DNA of 64,000 bases from positions 620,001-684,000 of the forward strand of contig CAWUHX010000037.1 of NCBI GenBank assembly GCA_963922205.1, written 5' to 3'. Positions 1 to 11,822 of this stretch are shown piece after piece (the stretch's first letter is position 1; every line of letters starts with the position of its first letter). Position numbers and translations under genes: made by a program. The notes under the pieces are model-generated. The model saw nothing but the letters and a program-made list of their open reading frames with translations, was not told the origin of the DNA and made no database searches. The DNA comes from Romanomermis culicivorax (Eukaryota; Nematoda; Enoplea; Mermithida; Mermithidae).

Positions 1-2160
1 CCACTGGAACCACTATACCTAATTGGCAGATCCTGGGGTATTGATCCTCTTCAGGACTTGAATGCACTACAGGTGCTTCCCCTATACAATCAATAGCTTG
101 CATGTGACTCCCGTGATCTTTAGGTACAACACTTATAGCTTTCTCAACTCCATTAAGTTTCATGATACCTTTACCAAAATCTATCATCGCTCCAACATCT
201 GGATGTGCTAAGAAATCCGTTCCAATTATGAGATTTTCCTCCGCATTGGGAATGATTATGGCTTTCACCAAGAAAACTCCAAATTCACAATGCATTTTGA
301 ATTGTATGTAACCATGTGCATGTACTACTGCACCATCAGCAACAGTGACTTTTAGTATCTCAGGATATCCGGTATATTCTTCATCAAAAGCTTCCTTAAG
401 AAACCATGAAGACATCACCGAACACTGAGCACCAGTATCCACTAGAGCCTTGGTGTTAGTATTACATACGGTCACATTAATGTGAAATGGGAGAGTTCGA
501 GGGAATTTAGAAAACCTTAATCGTTCCTCCTGATTAGGAATTATCCCATGCTTGAACGCTTTCGTAACTTTTGAATAATCTTCTTTCATCATGGCACACT
601 TCAATACTCCAGGCCATTTCATCTCACTAACACCTTGACCCGTAGTGGCAATGCTATTAACACCTCCAGCAGATCCCAACTCTGTCTGACTGGACGTGGA
701 TGGTTGACTACTGGAAATGGCTTGCACACTTGGGCTAGGGTTACTGATTTGAACCTGACCTTGAGGGGGAGCTGTGATCATCAGCTGTTGGCTAGGGGCT
801 GGCAGTTGTGGTGCCATATAGAGTTGCTCATTCCACAATCTATTCTGGTCATCCATAAATCGTTGATAAGTATCATAATACATAGTATCACCATAATAAC
901 CTAGGGCATGAGCACCTCTACTGCTCCCGCCAACATATCCTCCTCTAAAGCCTCCGAACTGTTGCCTGAAACCTCTGTTTCCCCCATATCGATTATCCCA
1001 ATTACGTCCTTGTGCATTTTTCCATAGAAGGGTTTTACATTCGGACGTGTCATGAGAATTATTTCTATGGTATCGACAATATGGTTTCCTGAACTCGTTT
1101 CCACCAGGTTTTTGGGGTTTGCCCTTATTAACTTTGGCAGAAATTTCATTCAATTTAGCATCAGTCTTTTGGCTTATCTCCTGATAACACTGAGCCAACT
1201 TCGCAATCTCATGTGATAACTTTGCTAGAACAGAATCACTGCTAGGTTCCTCAGGCTCTTTTCCCTTTTGGGGAGTAGTAGCCATTTGAGTCCCCTGTGA
1301 GTTATTCTCCTCTAAAGAAGTATCCGAATCCTTCTTTTCTGACACTAGGATCCGGGCTTGCTTCTCTCTCCTTGCTTGCTGTCGCATAGCTTTATTTTGA
1401 AACTGCCTTTGTGGGGCATTGCCAAATTTATTTCTACCGACATAAGCCACTTCAGCTTGCCCTTCACCCATCGTCACCTCATTTATCACAATTGGAGATT
1501 CCGGAGTTCCTCTCTTTTTATAAACAGCTGTGTTCCGCTTATCAATCTTGTGCACATCCTCTGCTAGATCATGCCATGTTTCATACTTCTCTCTTTGATC
1601 TAGCAACTCCATCTGATACTCTTCAGATGCTTTATACAAAAAGGTATCAATTATGAAACGATCTCTGAACTCTTCGGTCTTATTAGGATATAATCTGTCT
1701 ACTAGCACACTAATTCGCTTGAGGAATTTCACTGGAGCTTCATCAAATTCCTGCTTTATGTTCATCAGCTCCCTTGTTTGCATACCCACATTTGAATCTG
1801 GAGCTTGCACTTTGAGCAACTTTCTTCGGGCTTTTTCATAACTTTTGAACCTTTTGGCAGTAGCTTTCGGTACACCCTTAGAAAGCGCTCGTAAGGCAGC
1901 CAGCTTCATTTTATCAGTAGTTTTTAAAGTAAATTCTGCCTCTAAATCATTTAGGAAGCTGAGAACTTGTGTCTCAGTCATGTCATCAAGGAGTAGCTTT
2001 GGCTTTACCGCCTTCACTATATCTGACACAGTAGGCTCCAATCCATCCACTGAGGAGTCATCAGAATCTGATGAATTTCCTCGTGTGGACTTTTTGGATC
2101 GTTTGTGCTTCAACGTAGTATGTTTGCTTTCCTTATGACTGACTACCTGCTGCTTCCTCA
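1..2160 (-). CDS. Gag (capsid to zinc knuckle) and retropepsin of Ty3/gypsy element A, running off the left edge
   Basis: One reading frame stays open on the minus strand from about 2160 to the window edge. Its first part has the composition of a Gag capsid (charged, helical, with a DDMTETQVLSFLNDLE-like start). Around 1035-1085 there is a CX2HX4HX4C zinc knuckle (YCRYHRNNSHDTSEC), followed by a Gly/Arg/Tyr-rich stretch. A retropepsin follows, with its catalytic LVDTGA motif near 428-448 and the C-terminal IIGTDFLAHPD motif near 201-233. In this family Gag packages the RNA and the protease matures Gag-Pol. RT, RNase H and integrase should lie left of the window. The preceding 321-codon ORF is in a different frame, so either a frameshift separates them or two ORFs are used. 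I saw no stop inside this stretch. Confidence 0.85.
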
Positions 2161-3098
2161 TCAGCCTCTTGGAAAAATCGAGCAACTATATCACTTGCTT
2201 GTTCTCGAACAGCAAGCGGTTCAGTTACCCGTTTTTCCATAGAAACCTTTGATTTCACAGCAGGTTTGACTGTGAACTTTTGCTCTGACTCATCTGCTTC
2301 CATCTGCCGTAACCTTTGGTCATTGGCAATACAGGTTGCAGACGTCGTTGGCAAAGTTCTACACATATCCTGAGTTTGCAATGGTCTGTCTGTAGTCCTA
2401 CTCACTCGGATATCCCTTTCCTTTTGTTCCAGGACGAATCTTTCCAATAGTCCTTGGACTCCGACCATCGAATCAGCCATTTTATCAATTTTGACGTTTA
2501 GTCGTCGAATTTCGTCGTCCTTTTGACTCATTTCGAATCGTAAATCATCCAGTGGATCATGACGGTAATCGTCCCAAATATTATCCAAATTTTCGCTGAC
2601 GTATTCGCGATGATACGTATTGAATCGTTGTCGAGGTCGTCGAAAACGTTCCTCTCTAAATTGATCAAATGGATCAATATGATCCTCGGCCAATTTCGGC
2701 CTCCTATCAATAGGCGCTAATAAATGAGCATCTCTATCTTTGGCAATCAATAGTTCCTTTGCCGTGGCCATATTATTGATATTATTAGTGGCCATTATGG
2801 GCACTACGGAAGTGGGAGCGCTTACTGGGTCCAATTTTGCTTCAGCCCGCTGGCTTATGGCATTTGAGTCGGAGCCTTTCCGCTTGCTCGTAGTATTAGA
2901 TACCACAGGCAGTGGGAAAGATTTATCCGACTCATCATGCCTTACACCAGGCTGAGTCCCCGGTAAAGTCATACCAGAGGCTAAATCCTCAGCATTTTTG
3001 GACATTTTGAGTCCTAAGTCTTTGTAAAAACCTTTAGGTTTTGTGACACCTCGAGTGACTCTGCGCTCTTCCGTATTGCAAGTGTCAGAAGCCACCAC
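2133..3098 (-). CDS. N-terminal Gag-like ORF of Ty3/gypsy element A
   Basis: Open frame of up to 321 codons directly downstream of the candidate primer-binding site. The first in-frame ATG is at 3005; the GTG codons at 3098 overlap the primer-binding site and are unlikely to be the start. The product is hydrophilic and has no recognisable enzyme domain. An Arg-rich central part (RRPRQRFNTYHREY region) is followed by a probable coiled coil (KDDEIRRLNVKIDKMADSMV). It ends in EAAGSQS, overlapping the start of the downstream capsid frame by about 30 bp. A one-base shift would join the two, so this may be the N-terminal part of a single Gag or a separate ORF1. It sits where Gag should be. Its function is inferred from position only. 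Confidence 0.65.
   Translation of the reverse strand: MVASDTCNTEERRVTRGVTKPKGFYKDLGLKMSKNAEDLASGMTLPGTQPGVRHDESDKSFPLPVVSNTTSKRKGSDSNAISQRAEAKLDPVSAPTSVVPIMATNNINNMATAKELLIAKDRDAHLLAPIDRRPKLAEDHIDPFDQFREERFRRPRQRFNTYHREYVSENLDNIWDDYRHDPLDDLRFEMSQKDDEIRRLNVKIDKMADSMVGVQGLLERFVLEQKERDIRVSRTTDRPLQTQDMCRTLPTTSATCIANDQRLRQMEADESEQKFTVKPAVKSKVSMEKRVTEPLAVREQASDIVARFFQEADEEAAGSQS
3082..3097 (-). promoter_or_regulatory. Candidate tRNA primer-binding site of element A
   Basis: Two bases after the LTR end (CATAACA) the minus strand reads TGGTGGCTTCTGACAC. It starts with TGG, as expected for pairing with a tRNA CCA end. Element C has the same spacing (LTR end, AG, TGG). The primer tRNA was not identified. 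Confidence 0.5.
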
Positions 3099-3099
3099 T

Positions 3100-3717
3100 T
3101 GTTATGTTTACTTCTCTGCTTAGATCCGAAGATGTCAGCAATATAACTCAAGTCCTATCGGCTTGTACTCAATCGACTACTGTAGGTCACTCAAAGGAGC
3201 TTCCTACTGGCAATCAACTGAACACAGTGCAACAGTCCTTAAGCAGAAATAAACACAACCTTCAGTCACTAATAAGCAACTGGAAACTCTAACTCTTGCA
3301 ATCGAAGGGCACTCAGGGTCTCCCCAGATGCCTCCTAAAGGTTCACACAAATACACAAAACTCACTTCAATAATATCCAAAGGAGCTGGGACCTTACCTT
3401 GGCTTGGTTCCAGTGTAAGGCGACTCCCTCCAACCGCTCAATGCGCGAGAAATAGTAATAATATAAATAATAAATAATTATTATATTAATAATATGCAAA
3501 TCTGGTGTGGGGCTGTCGACGTTTGCCTTTACTAGGCGAAGCAAAACAATACAATGTTATAACGGACGCGACTCGCCCAAAACACACCAAAGTTGCGGAA
3601 AGTAAACACGAATGATAATGGATGTTTTTCTTCCTTTTTTGGTGGAATGGTAACTTTGTCGATTCACCAATTTTGCATAGATGTGGGATTGCTACTGCCA
3701 TAAGCACATCCCCAACA
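3100..3717 (-). repeat. 5' LTR of Ty3/gypsy element A
   Basis: Proposed 618-bp LTR. In element orientation it starts TGTTGGGGATG and ends AAACATAACA, giving the TG...CA ends with a short TGTT/AACA inverted repeat. The primer-binding site and Gag ORF follow immediately. An AT-rich TATA-like stretch (aataatataaataataaat) lies near 3455-3485. The partner LTR is outside the window, so length and identity cannot be checked here. Confidence 0.6.
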
Positions 3718-3989
3718 CACACATATATGCTCACCTCCAGGCCATAATTGGCTCCTCACCATGCACCTGAAACCCAGCATATAGTTGCATGACCCTAGAC
3801 CATCAGTGGCTCCTCACCATGCATCTAGTGCCTTGCTAAAAAATCACAAAATTCAAAAATTGAACTGCCAATTTATTTTTTTTTTTGTACTGCTGAAATA
3901 TTCTCTTCTTTGTGTTAAAGTAAGAATTTCTACACAGTAGACATACAAATATAACCATAGTTGAAAAATAGATAAATGGAAGAAACATC
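3718..3989. other. Non-coding junction between element A and Polinton polymerase remnant
   Basis: No gene seen. It contains two copies of TGGCTCCTCACCATGCA about 56 bp apart (from about 3749 and 3805) and T-rich sequence. Confidence 0.4.
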
Positions 3990-6083
3990 ACAAGTCCAAT
4001 GGTACAGTTGTTATGCCATCTTCTGGGACTTTTGTTTTCACATAAAGGGACATATGTCCAGATTTTGGACATATGTCCAGATTTTATTATCTGGTAACAT
4101 TCTGAAAGCAATATTTGTTGCAGTCCAGGGTTCCATTGTTTCAAGTACAGCAGCATACTTTTCAAAGGTGAGGTCTTTTTATGACCCCCTTACAGCTGAT
4201 CTTCTCTTCACCTTCCCCTACCCCAATATATGTTTTTGCTGAAAGACAACACATGGATATCCCCTGCCACTCAACTTTTAGTAAACCAGGTTTTCTTTTT
4301 TGCTTTTGTTTTGTAACAAACCGTTTGGGGTTAACTTTATCCATAAATTCGTTCCTCAGTTCTGGTTTTACTATATCTAAGAGATTAGATTCAGATATTG
4401 CAAGGTAGATGCTGTCAGTGTCTGTTTCCATGCACTGATAATTTGCTGGATCAAAATATTTTTGTAAGACATGATAAAAAATTCCAGCGTTCGATTTTTG
4501 GCCCAGTTATAAACTTAAAGGCCAACTACAATATGAAGGTCTAAGACAATTTCTTTTTTCCTCGAGTGGACTTCATAACAGTTATCTGTTATACATTTGA
4601 GTTTTTTAATGTATGGGCTCAGACCAAGTTCGGCAGCTTTTTCATAGTCAGTATATATAACATCAACATGGCTTCTTTATTAATTAGTTTTTCCATAACC
4701 AGTGTTGCCTAGCAGCTTAAATGTATCTGCTATCATGGACAATTCTGGATTAGCATCTCCTTCTTGTCTATACTTTGTGACCTTGTCTCTGAATGCTTCA
4801 AAGGGTGTGGTTTTGTCAGACAGAACAACCTCATGAATTTTTTCTAGGATAAGACCTTGTTTTACAAGAAACTGAATCATTGGGATTGATATCATAAGCT
4901 CTCTCCCAAAATTGCTACTGATTAAGTTCTTTCTAGGTTGTTTCAACTGATTGGTGTTTTCTGCATATTGTTTCATGAGCTCACCAGCATCATTTCTATC
5001 CACTTCAGCATGCTTTATGATTGGTGGGAAGTCAGCATATAGTTCTTTCAGAGAATCTGGTGAATAGATATCTACTTTTGCAAAGCCAAATACAGACCCA
5101 TCCAAAATGGCTCTTTCCATGCAATTTTTATCTACATATTTTTGGAACTGGTACCTTCGGAAGAAATGAGGGCAGTTCTTGCTTCTTGTCTGTATATATT
5201 TCTGGCGTTCAGCTTCCCATTGGCACTCCCAAATAGTTATTACATTATAGCCCAGTGATCTTATATAGGCCTCTTTTTCAGGCCGTTTAGTATGCTCTTC
5301 AGCACTATCTTTTTTTGTGTTTGCCCCATCAAGTGTACGGTTGTGGCAAGCCCAGTAATACTCATGAAACTCATATACTGTTTTGGTATCCTGGCAGTAA
5401 CCATCCACAGGCAAGTGCTTGGGACCTATGCATTTCTCTTTACCATTCCCCAGATGCTGAATAAAATGGGCATTTTCCCAGCTTTCTTTTTCAAGCCATT
5501 CAATTGAGACTTGTTTAGCACCATTGATTTTATGGAAATTATTTTCTTTGAGAACCCAGTGATCAAAAAAGCCTGTTGGTGTTGGCATTGACTGAGGCCA
5601 TAGGTACAGTGCATTAAAGTCCAAGCCGATTATGGTTTTCACAGGTTTTTTGGGATTATTTCTAATAAAAGTTTTATCAGAAATAGCCAAAGGGGTCATT
5701 ACCATCACCAAACCACCTCGCATACTTAACTTGAGAGAATAATGTAGATTTTTTGATTTTTCTGAAAAAAGAGAAAACTGCATGTATGGTATACTTTTGA
5801 GCAAGTATCTTTCAGTTACTCCAGGCAAAGACATAGCTTCCCTAAAGATGTCAATATGGAATTGGTCCCAATAAAGTTTTGCCATTATGGTGAATGCTTC
5901 TAGAAATGGAATCACATCTCTAAGGTTATAAAATATTAGAAAATCCACCAGTGTTTGCATTTGATTCTCTATCCAGTACCTTTTACAGATTTCAAAGTCA
6001 TCTTTAGTAATGTGTTCTTTCCTAAGATTACTATAAAAACCTTCAGGTGGTGGTAATGATAAACGTATTTTGAAATGTAATTT
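3990..6083 (-). pseudogene. Polinton/Maverick protein-primed DNA polymerase B, C-terminal (polymerase) half, broken
   Basis: The frame open from about 6083 to 4680 begins at LPPPEGFYSNLRKEH, the linker after the exonuclease domain. It carries motif A (GLDFNALYLW, about 5598-5626) and motif B (KLLGNTGYGK, about 4685-4717). Motif C (METDTDSIYLAI) lies at 4397-4431, followed by the KISCKGVIK segment. In Polintons this enzyme copies the element by protein priming. Lesions seen: tandem in-frame stops at 4677-4682, an in-frame stop at 4515-4517, a frameshift in a T run near 4478, and loss of frame beyond about 4150. The exonuclease half is absent. The catalytic motifs are still readable, so decay is fairly recent. 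There is no sign that the other half at 29667-31020 belongs to the same insertion. Confidence 0.88.
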
Positions 6084-7300
6084 TTGTATGTTTCCTTATG
6101 GTTGGACTAAATAATTATTTCACAATACAACAAAATTGGTACATTGATTTAAAAGTTTTTTCTTTTGTGTCCTAAAGATTATTTTGAACTCTCCAAGATC
6201 CCCAAATTTTCTACACGTTTTTCTATACCAGGCTGGTTCTGGCCATTTTTTCTATAATAGATTTTTTTTGGTCATTTTCACATGGACAATCAACTTTATA
6301 CGTATGCACCCATAGGAATAATGTTTCAGCCAGTATATACTTTTTTGAGATTTTACACTGACCAATCTAACCAATCTGACAACTACTGACTGGAAGGATC
6401 ATTCAGGAATGGGACCTCTGATCATATTTACACCTGCAGGTGGCACCCTATTGTCAAAGGGAATCGGAAGGTGCAAATTTTTGAGAGACTTCCTCTGCCC
6501 ACGGAGGAAGTCGTTTTTATTAATGCTGTCTTTTTGTTTTTATTTCTTTTTCCATTTTTCGTTCACTCTAGTTTTCCTTTTTCCATTTTTCATTGCACAT
6601 CCTGTTTCATTTTTCACCTACAGTAACACACCTATTACCTAAACTCTACTATTACCATAATCCAAATATTACCATAATTCTACTTTAATGGTAACTCCAG
6701 AAACTGTATTCTTAATCATTCCTCCTTCAAATAACAAAAAATTGAGTGTATATGTTTACCATACCCACTATAAATCATCCAAAAATTAAAAATTATAAGG
6801 GGCACATTAAACGAAGTGGGAGCCATGTCACATTAAACGAAGTGGTGAACAGTCACATTGATGGGAAAACCCATACCATATTCCATAGGAAACTACGGCC
6901 ATGACACTGCAAGTGACAAGCTGTGACCCCATTGGGTGGCTCCATTAATATTCTTCGTTTCAAGAACCTAACCCAGCTGGTACTACCACAGGTAAACCTA
7001 TGGTGTACCTCGGCCTTGTCCTTGGGTTCAGCTGTAGAATAATGGACAACGCGGCCAGGTCAGGGGTGCCAATCCCTAGTCCTCATTCACTGGGAATGAG
7101 GGACGGTGCCATTCACAGAATGTCGTACTGTAGGGGACCCGATTGTTAATCTAAATCCCCTTATTGGCCCTGACCTTAAGGGTCTCAGGGCTTTCTCAAC
7201 TGAGGGTACTCTCAAGGGAAAACTAGCTTAAAGAGGATTCCCACAAATATACCCTCAACAATAATAACCCCTGAGAAGACTCACTAAATCCTCTTCTCAA
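6084..7300. other. Non-coding stretch with a short direct repeat and a GC-richer block
   Basis: No supported gene. CACATTAAACGAAGTGG occurs twice (6803-6819 and 6829-6845). From about 6890 to 7240 the base composition is richer in GC than the surroundings and has the look of an untranslated leader of a retroelement. I could not identify it. Confidence 0.3.
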
Positions 7301-8590
7301 ACTACTTGGCGCTGGGGGATGGGTTCAAGGTTCAAAGCATGGGTCCTTCGGATGGCGGTGAGCGGGTATCGGAATTCGGAGTGATTCGGGGTAAACGGTA
7401 ATGCGGCTGTGGGTCGGCAGGCGGCGGTATCAAATGTTTCCTTGGGGAGGGCGACAGGGGTCCTTGATCAACTGCTACGGGGGTGAACTCCTATGGTCAG
7501 GTTACTGTAACTGGCAAGGTAAAGGGAAGCCAGAGGCGAGAGTATGCAAAAAAAAGGGGTGAACGCAGTTGAAATATGTAAATTAATATAACAAAGGCCA
7601 AGAACGGCAAACGCGAGATGCAGGCTAAAAGACGCAACAACGAATTAGGCCCAAAAATGAGTGTCAAACTAACGAAACATGCCCTTTTAGAGGGTCCCAT
7701 AAACTACAGTATGCCTTGGGCAAAGTTAACACTCCCCCAAGCTAACTTCTGCAGGGGAAATTGCTGCAGAAGATGCCTATGGTCACAGACATTTTCCAGT
7801 TCACAACGTTAAGCATTGGGGCGAGTTTTCACTCTCCATGCTTAGCATAGGAACGTCATCTAGTAAGAATTTCAAACTAGTCGTTTCATGTTGCGAAACA
7901 TCGCTAGTTTTTACTGATAAGAGGTGCACGTTGTGCCCCAATTACAGTGATGAGCTCGGAGAGCTTATCTCTAACGGAAATTCTTCACTAGCGGGTTACA
8001 TAACGTAGTCTATGTGTGGGATGGAAAATAATAAATCGAAACGGAAATAAAAGTGCGCAGACAGAAACAGAAACGAAACATGAAATGTACACACATAAAT
8101 TGCATGTAAAAATTATAAAAACGAAACGTAAAATTGATGTAAATCAATGTAACACAAAACATGGCCAAAAACATAACGAAAAAGTATGATGTGAATCACG
8201 TGACATTCAACAAAATTGGTCAGCACATGACACGGCGGTCCTTCGAAAAAGGGCGTCCTCGTCCTTGTATTATTGAGTGCGACATGTCCGTGGAGGTCAA
8301 ACATTCAGGTAAAGGTGATGGGGGGCGGTCGATGGTCCAGTGGTTTTTCAGTGCGTTTTGGCTCGTGGAATTATGTCAATGGTGCGTGGAGTTGCTGACG
8401 TCAATTGGAAATGTGTGGAGTTGCTGACGTCAATTGATCCATTTGGTGAAGTTGCCAATTGTTGATTGATTTGTGAAATCTGTAACGAAACTAAAAGAAA
8501 AATTTTAGGGGCGAGATATAGGGTATCGCACGGATGCGCCTGTGATATGAGGCAATACCCTAGTTTAGATGCATTGATCACTGCTCATTC
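7301..8590 (-). repeat. Candidate 3' LTR / 3' untranslated region of Ty3/gypsy element B
   Basis: This lies just downstream of the integrase stop (8711) of element B in its minus orientation. A polypurine tract (AAAGAAGAGAA on minus, about 8591-8603) is followed by TGAGCAGTG, a plausible LTR start at about 8590. No second copy exists because the element is truncated at its 5' end, so the LTR limits are uncertain. It contains the two CRE palindromes listed separately. Related imperfect hairpins with CGGTCCTTC / CCGTCCTTCC cores occur near 8238 and 8651. Confidence 0.35.
8396..8432. promoter_or_regulatory. Pair of perfect CRE palindromes (TGACGTCA)
   Basis: TGACGTCA occurs at 8396-8403 and 8425-8432, inside a duplicated 22-bp segment (GTGGAGTTGC then TGACGTCAATTG). 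TGACGTCA is the consensus site for CREB/ATF bZIP factors. The placement inside a probable LTR suggests an enhancer, by inference. Confidence 0.5.
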
Positions 8591-8710
8591 TCTTCTTTAC
8601 ACTGCTGTCCCAGCATGGAACAGGAATGGGTATTCTGTGAGGGGCAGGGCCGTCCTTCCAAAAAGGACGACCTCGTCCGTAAGCGTCTAAAGAAGAGAAG
8701 AGCCACTTGA

Positions 8711-9705
8711 TTAGGGGTCGGAGACCTCTGCATCAAGATGTGGGTCAATGAGATCTTGGGTAAAATTTCGGTTTGTTGATGGAATCAACAAGGGTGTTGT
8801 CTCGATTACCTGTGAAATGGAATGTATCTCCTCTGCTTCAGTAGGCTGATCAGGTGACATGTAGCGTCTAAGCTGATAGACCTGCACAGTATCTTCTTGA
8901 TCTGCCTCAAGCCAAATGGTGACATTGGGATATGCCACATTCATTACAAAGTAGGGCCCATCATAAATGGGCAGCAACTTAGGCGTCAGACCACGTTTGC
9001 CGGTCGTGCGCAGTTTGAGCACCTGATCGCCAACTTTGTATGAGACATCTGGTGCCATGCAATCGTAAGACCGGGCATAAGCCACCTGTGATCTCTCAAT
9101 TCGGCTCTGGATCAAGGTCAAGGCATTTGTAAAATGCCCTTTGACCTCCATATCATATGTGGAAACATCAATGATATGGGCCTGAGATTTGAATGAGAGC
9201 GCCCCATCAACAGGTAGCATGGGGGTATGACCATACATGAGCTCAAAGGGTGAATATCCTGTGGACTCATTCATGCTAATGTTGACCGCAAACACAGAAT
9301 ACGGCAGGTGTTCATTACAATCAGTATGACCTTGGTGGACATACATACGTAGCCGTGTAGCTAGTGTCTGATTAGCTCGTTCCACTTCTCCCTTTCTCAT
9401 CGGGTGATAAGCGGTGGAGTAGATTTTCTTAGTTGAACAAATAGCAGTGATTTCAGTCATCAGTTCGGACCTGAAATCAGTACCATGATCAGACTGAAGA
9501 ATCTGTGGTGTCCCATGTCGGCAGACAATTTGTGTAACAGAAAGGTGTGCTATGGTTTGCGCATCCGGAGTAGCGAAAGCTTCAACCCATTTGGTAAAAT
9601 AGTGGATAAAGACTACAATAAAAATGGTTGCAACTTTCGCTAGTGGTCATTGGTCCCATACAGTCGACACCTACTCGATGAAACGGCCCCGTAATGGTGA
9701 TTGGT
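8711..9705 (-). pseudogene. Integrase catalytic core and C-terminal region of gypsy element B
   Basis: The open part (9460-8711, 249 codons) contains the end of the DDE core, with the glutamate in GEVERANQTL after a KIYSTAYHP segment. It then has the typical LPYSVFAVN...GYSPFELMYGHTP stretch, a GPYF chromodomain-like C-terminus and a Gln/Glu-rich tail. Upstream, about 9705-9461, the first core aspartate is visible (RVGVDCMGP), but this stretch holds stops and frame changes. The enzyme inserts cDNA into the genome; this copy cannot be made intact. Confidence 0.85.
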
Positions 9706-9706
9706 T

Positions 9707-10408
9707 TCAGAGCTGCTCGGGTCTTTTGTCTTGCGATTTATTCCATTGGCAAAGGTCACACCGCTGACAAAAGGACTTGACGTCTGCACTGAGGGAAGGC
9801 CAGTGGTACCTGCAGGCTATAAGCCTTGCAGTATGTTTTGCACCAAAGTGTCCAGCCAGAATGTCATTATGGTGAGCCTCAATAATGGTAGTAACCATTG
9901 ATCGAGGAATGACAATCTTGTTGGACTCGCCTGCCCACTTCTGAAGGATGTTATCCAACAGGTGGTAGCCATTAACATCATTCTGGTCACCGTAGGGTTT
10001 GAGTGACCTAAGAATGAAGGCTAGTTTGGGATCCTCAAATTGAGCTGGGAGAAGATCATGGTGCTGCGCATCCTGTGATATCTCAGCATAAGACTCAGAC
10101 CTTGAAAGGCGCTGTGCACCATCATTGGTCCTTTGGGTTGATCTCGCCATGCGCTGCGCACCATCGGAGATCATCATAATCTCTCCATCGGGTCTGTATA
10201 GGGGAGTATCGTCGATACTCTCCCCGGCAAGGGAATTAGGATCAGGAAGGCGTGATAATGCGTCGGCATTACCATTAGACCGACCTTTTCGCGGTGGAAT
10301 TGTCAATTTGAATTCAGCTAGCGCGAGGCCCCACCGAGCTATCCGGGCTGAAGGGTTAGGTTTCTCTAACACAGCCTTAACAGGGGTATGATCAGGGTGT
10401 AGGACCAC
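9707..10408 (-). pseudogene. RNase H end and integrase zinc-binding domain of gypsy element B
   Basis: A 233-codon frame starts inside RNase H (HTPVKAVLEKPNPSARIARW) and passes through the connection segment (GRSNGNADALSRLP). A linker holds two DGAQR repeats. It ends with the H2C2 integrase zinc finger: histidines in EAHHNDILAGHFG and cysteines in FCQRCDLCQ. Upstream, between 10408 and 10620, RNase H is interrupted by a stop and a shift after a GIGVVLSQ segment. Confidence 0.85.
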
Positions 10409-10619
10409 CTCATGTTGAAAGAGGTAAGGCCGAAAGTGCTTGATGAAATGGACAACAGCGAGAGTCTCTAACTCCGTAATAGTGTAGTTCGTCTCAGCTG
10501 CTGTTAACCCTCTACTGGCTTAGAACCACTCCTATCCCTGAAATACTTGCATCTGTTTTAAGGATGAAGGATTTCGTAAAGTCTGGATGGCGCAGAACAG
10601 GAGGATTCATCAACAGCCT

Positions 10620-11403
10620 TCAGAGTTTGTGGAACGCCGCTTGCTGAGGTTTCAACCACAGGAAGGTAACTTCCTTCCGTAAGAGCTTGGTCAGCAGCTC
10701 GCTAAGCCGGGTGCAACCAGGGATGAAACGCCTATAATAAGACACAAGGCCAAGAAAAGACTTGGTGTCTTTGGCGTTCTGTGGAATGGGTAGATCCTGG
10801 ATGGCAGCCAATTTGACTTTATCCAGTTCTAAGGCGTTCTGTGCGATATGGTAGCCTAGATACTCTACCCCAGAGTGCGAAAACTTGCACTTTCTCAATC
10901 TGAGCTTCATTCCACCCTGACAGAGATGTGTAAACACATCCGTCAGGCACTCAAGCATCTGGGTGTGAGAGTTCCCGAACACCAAGATGTCGTCGAGATA
11001 GGTCAATGCTGTGCACCACTGCAGTCCCCTGAGAAGCAGATCCATGAGATGTTGAAACGTCCCAGGGGCGTTGCAAAGACCAAAAGGCAGATAGTTGAAC
11101 TCGTGAAGTCCAATAGGCGTGTTAAATGCCATTTTCTGCTTGTCTGCCTCGGCAATAGGTATAGACCAGTAGGCGTTAGCCTGATTGAGGGTAGTAAAGT
11201 ATTTCAATCCGTAGGAGAGGATAAACATCCTTTTTCATGACCTCGTTAAGACAACGAAAGTCCACACACACCCGGTGTGACCCATTTTTCTTGCGAACCA
11301 GAACGGTATTAGTAGCCCAGGGGGAAGTACTAGGCCGAATAATACCTTTTTCCTGGAGCGCTTTGACTTCCTGTATGATGAGGTCCTTTTCCTTGGGCGC
11401 CAA
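10620..11403 (-). pseudogene. Reverse transcriptase of gypsy element B
   Basis: The N-terminal part (11403-11176) has the fingers motif VRKKNGSHRVCVDFRCLN. After a frameshift near 11200 the palm continues at 11228-10620 with PFGLCNAPGTFQ, the catalytic YLDDILVF and the thumb motif FLGLVSYYRRFIPG. The motif A aspartate (normally FxTLDQANAYW) is asparagine here (TTLNQANAYW), which should abolish polymerisation. An untranslatable gap leads to RNase H at 10618. Confidence 0.9.
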
Positions 11404-11484
11404 GGGGTAAGGGAAACAGCAGACTGGGCGAGCATCACCCGTGCTGATCTCGTGGTGCAGGAGGTCAGTGGAACCTGGGTCCTT

Positions 11485-11766
11485 TTAATCAATAGCATAG
11501 AGGTCAGTGAATGTGACCAGTAGATTGAGCAACGCTGTTTTATCCTGTGAGGAGATATCAGGGGATATCAAAACATTTGCTTCGACCCACTTACAGTCAA
11601 GAATGGTATCAGACTCGACCGCCGATCCCTTTGAGGAATCAGTGTGCATCTGCACATGACCGATGGTCGTGTGGGGGTAGAGAACCACTGGGTGTGTACT
11701 CGGGTTGACTACCTGTAGGGGTATGCAACCGTTAGTCACAGTGCTCACAGTACCAGCAAAATACAC
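11485..11766 (-). pseudogene. Protease-RT spacer of gypsy element B
   Basis: A 93-codon open segment without a catalytic domain lies between protease and RT. Its sequence (NPSTHPVVLYPHTTIGHVQ) has the look of the spacer that precedes RT in this clade. It is separated from the protease frame by a stop near 11822 and from RT by a shift near 11485. Confidence 0.6.
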
Positions 11767-11822
11767 ACTGCTTGTTGCCCCAAAAGAGGCTTAGGAAAGA
11801 AAGCGACCTCGGGCACAGTTGC

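Noticed and set aside
3003..3098. GTG codons at 3098 as the start of the element A ORF
   Set aside because: They overlap the candidate primer-binding site; the first ATG at 3005 is more likely in a eukaryotic element.
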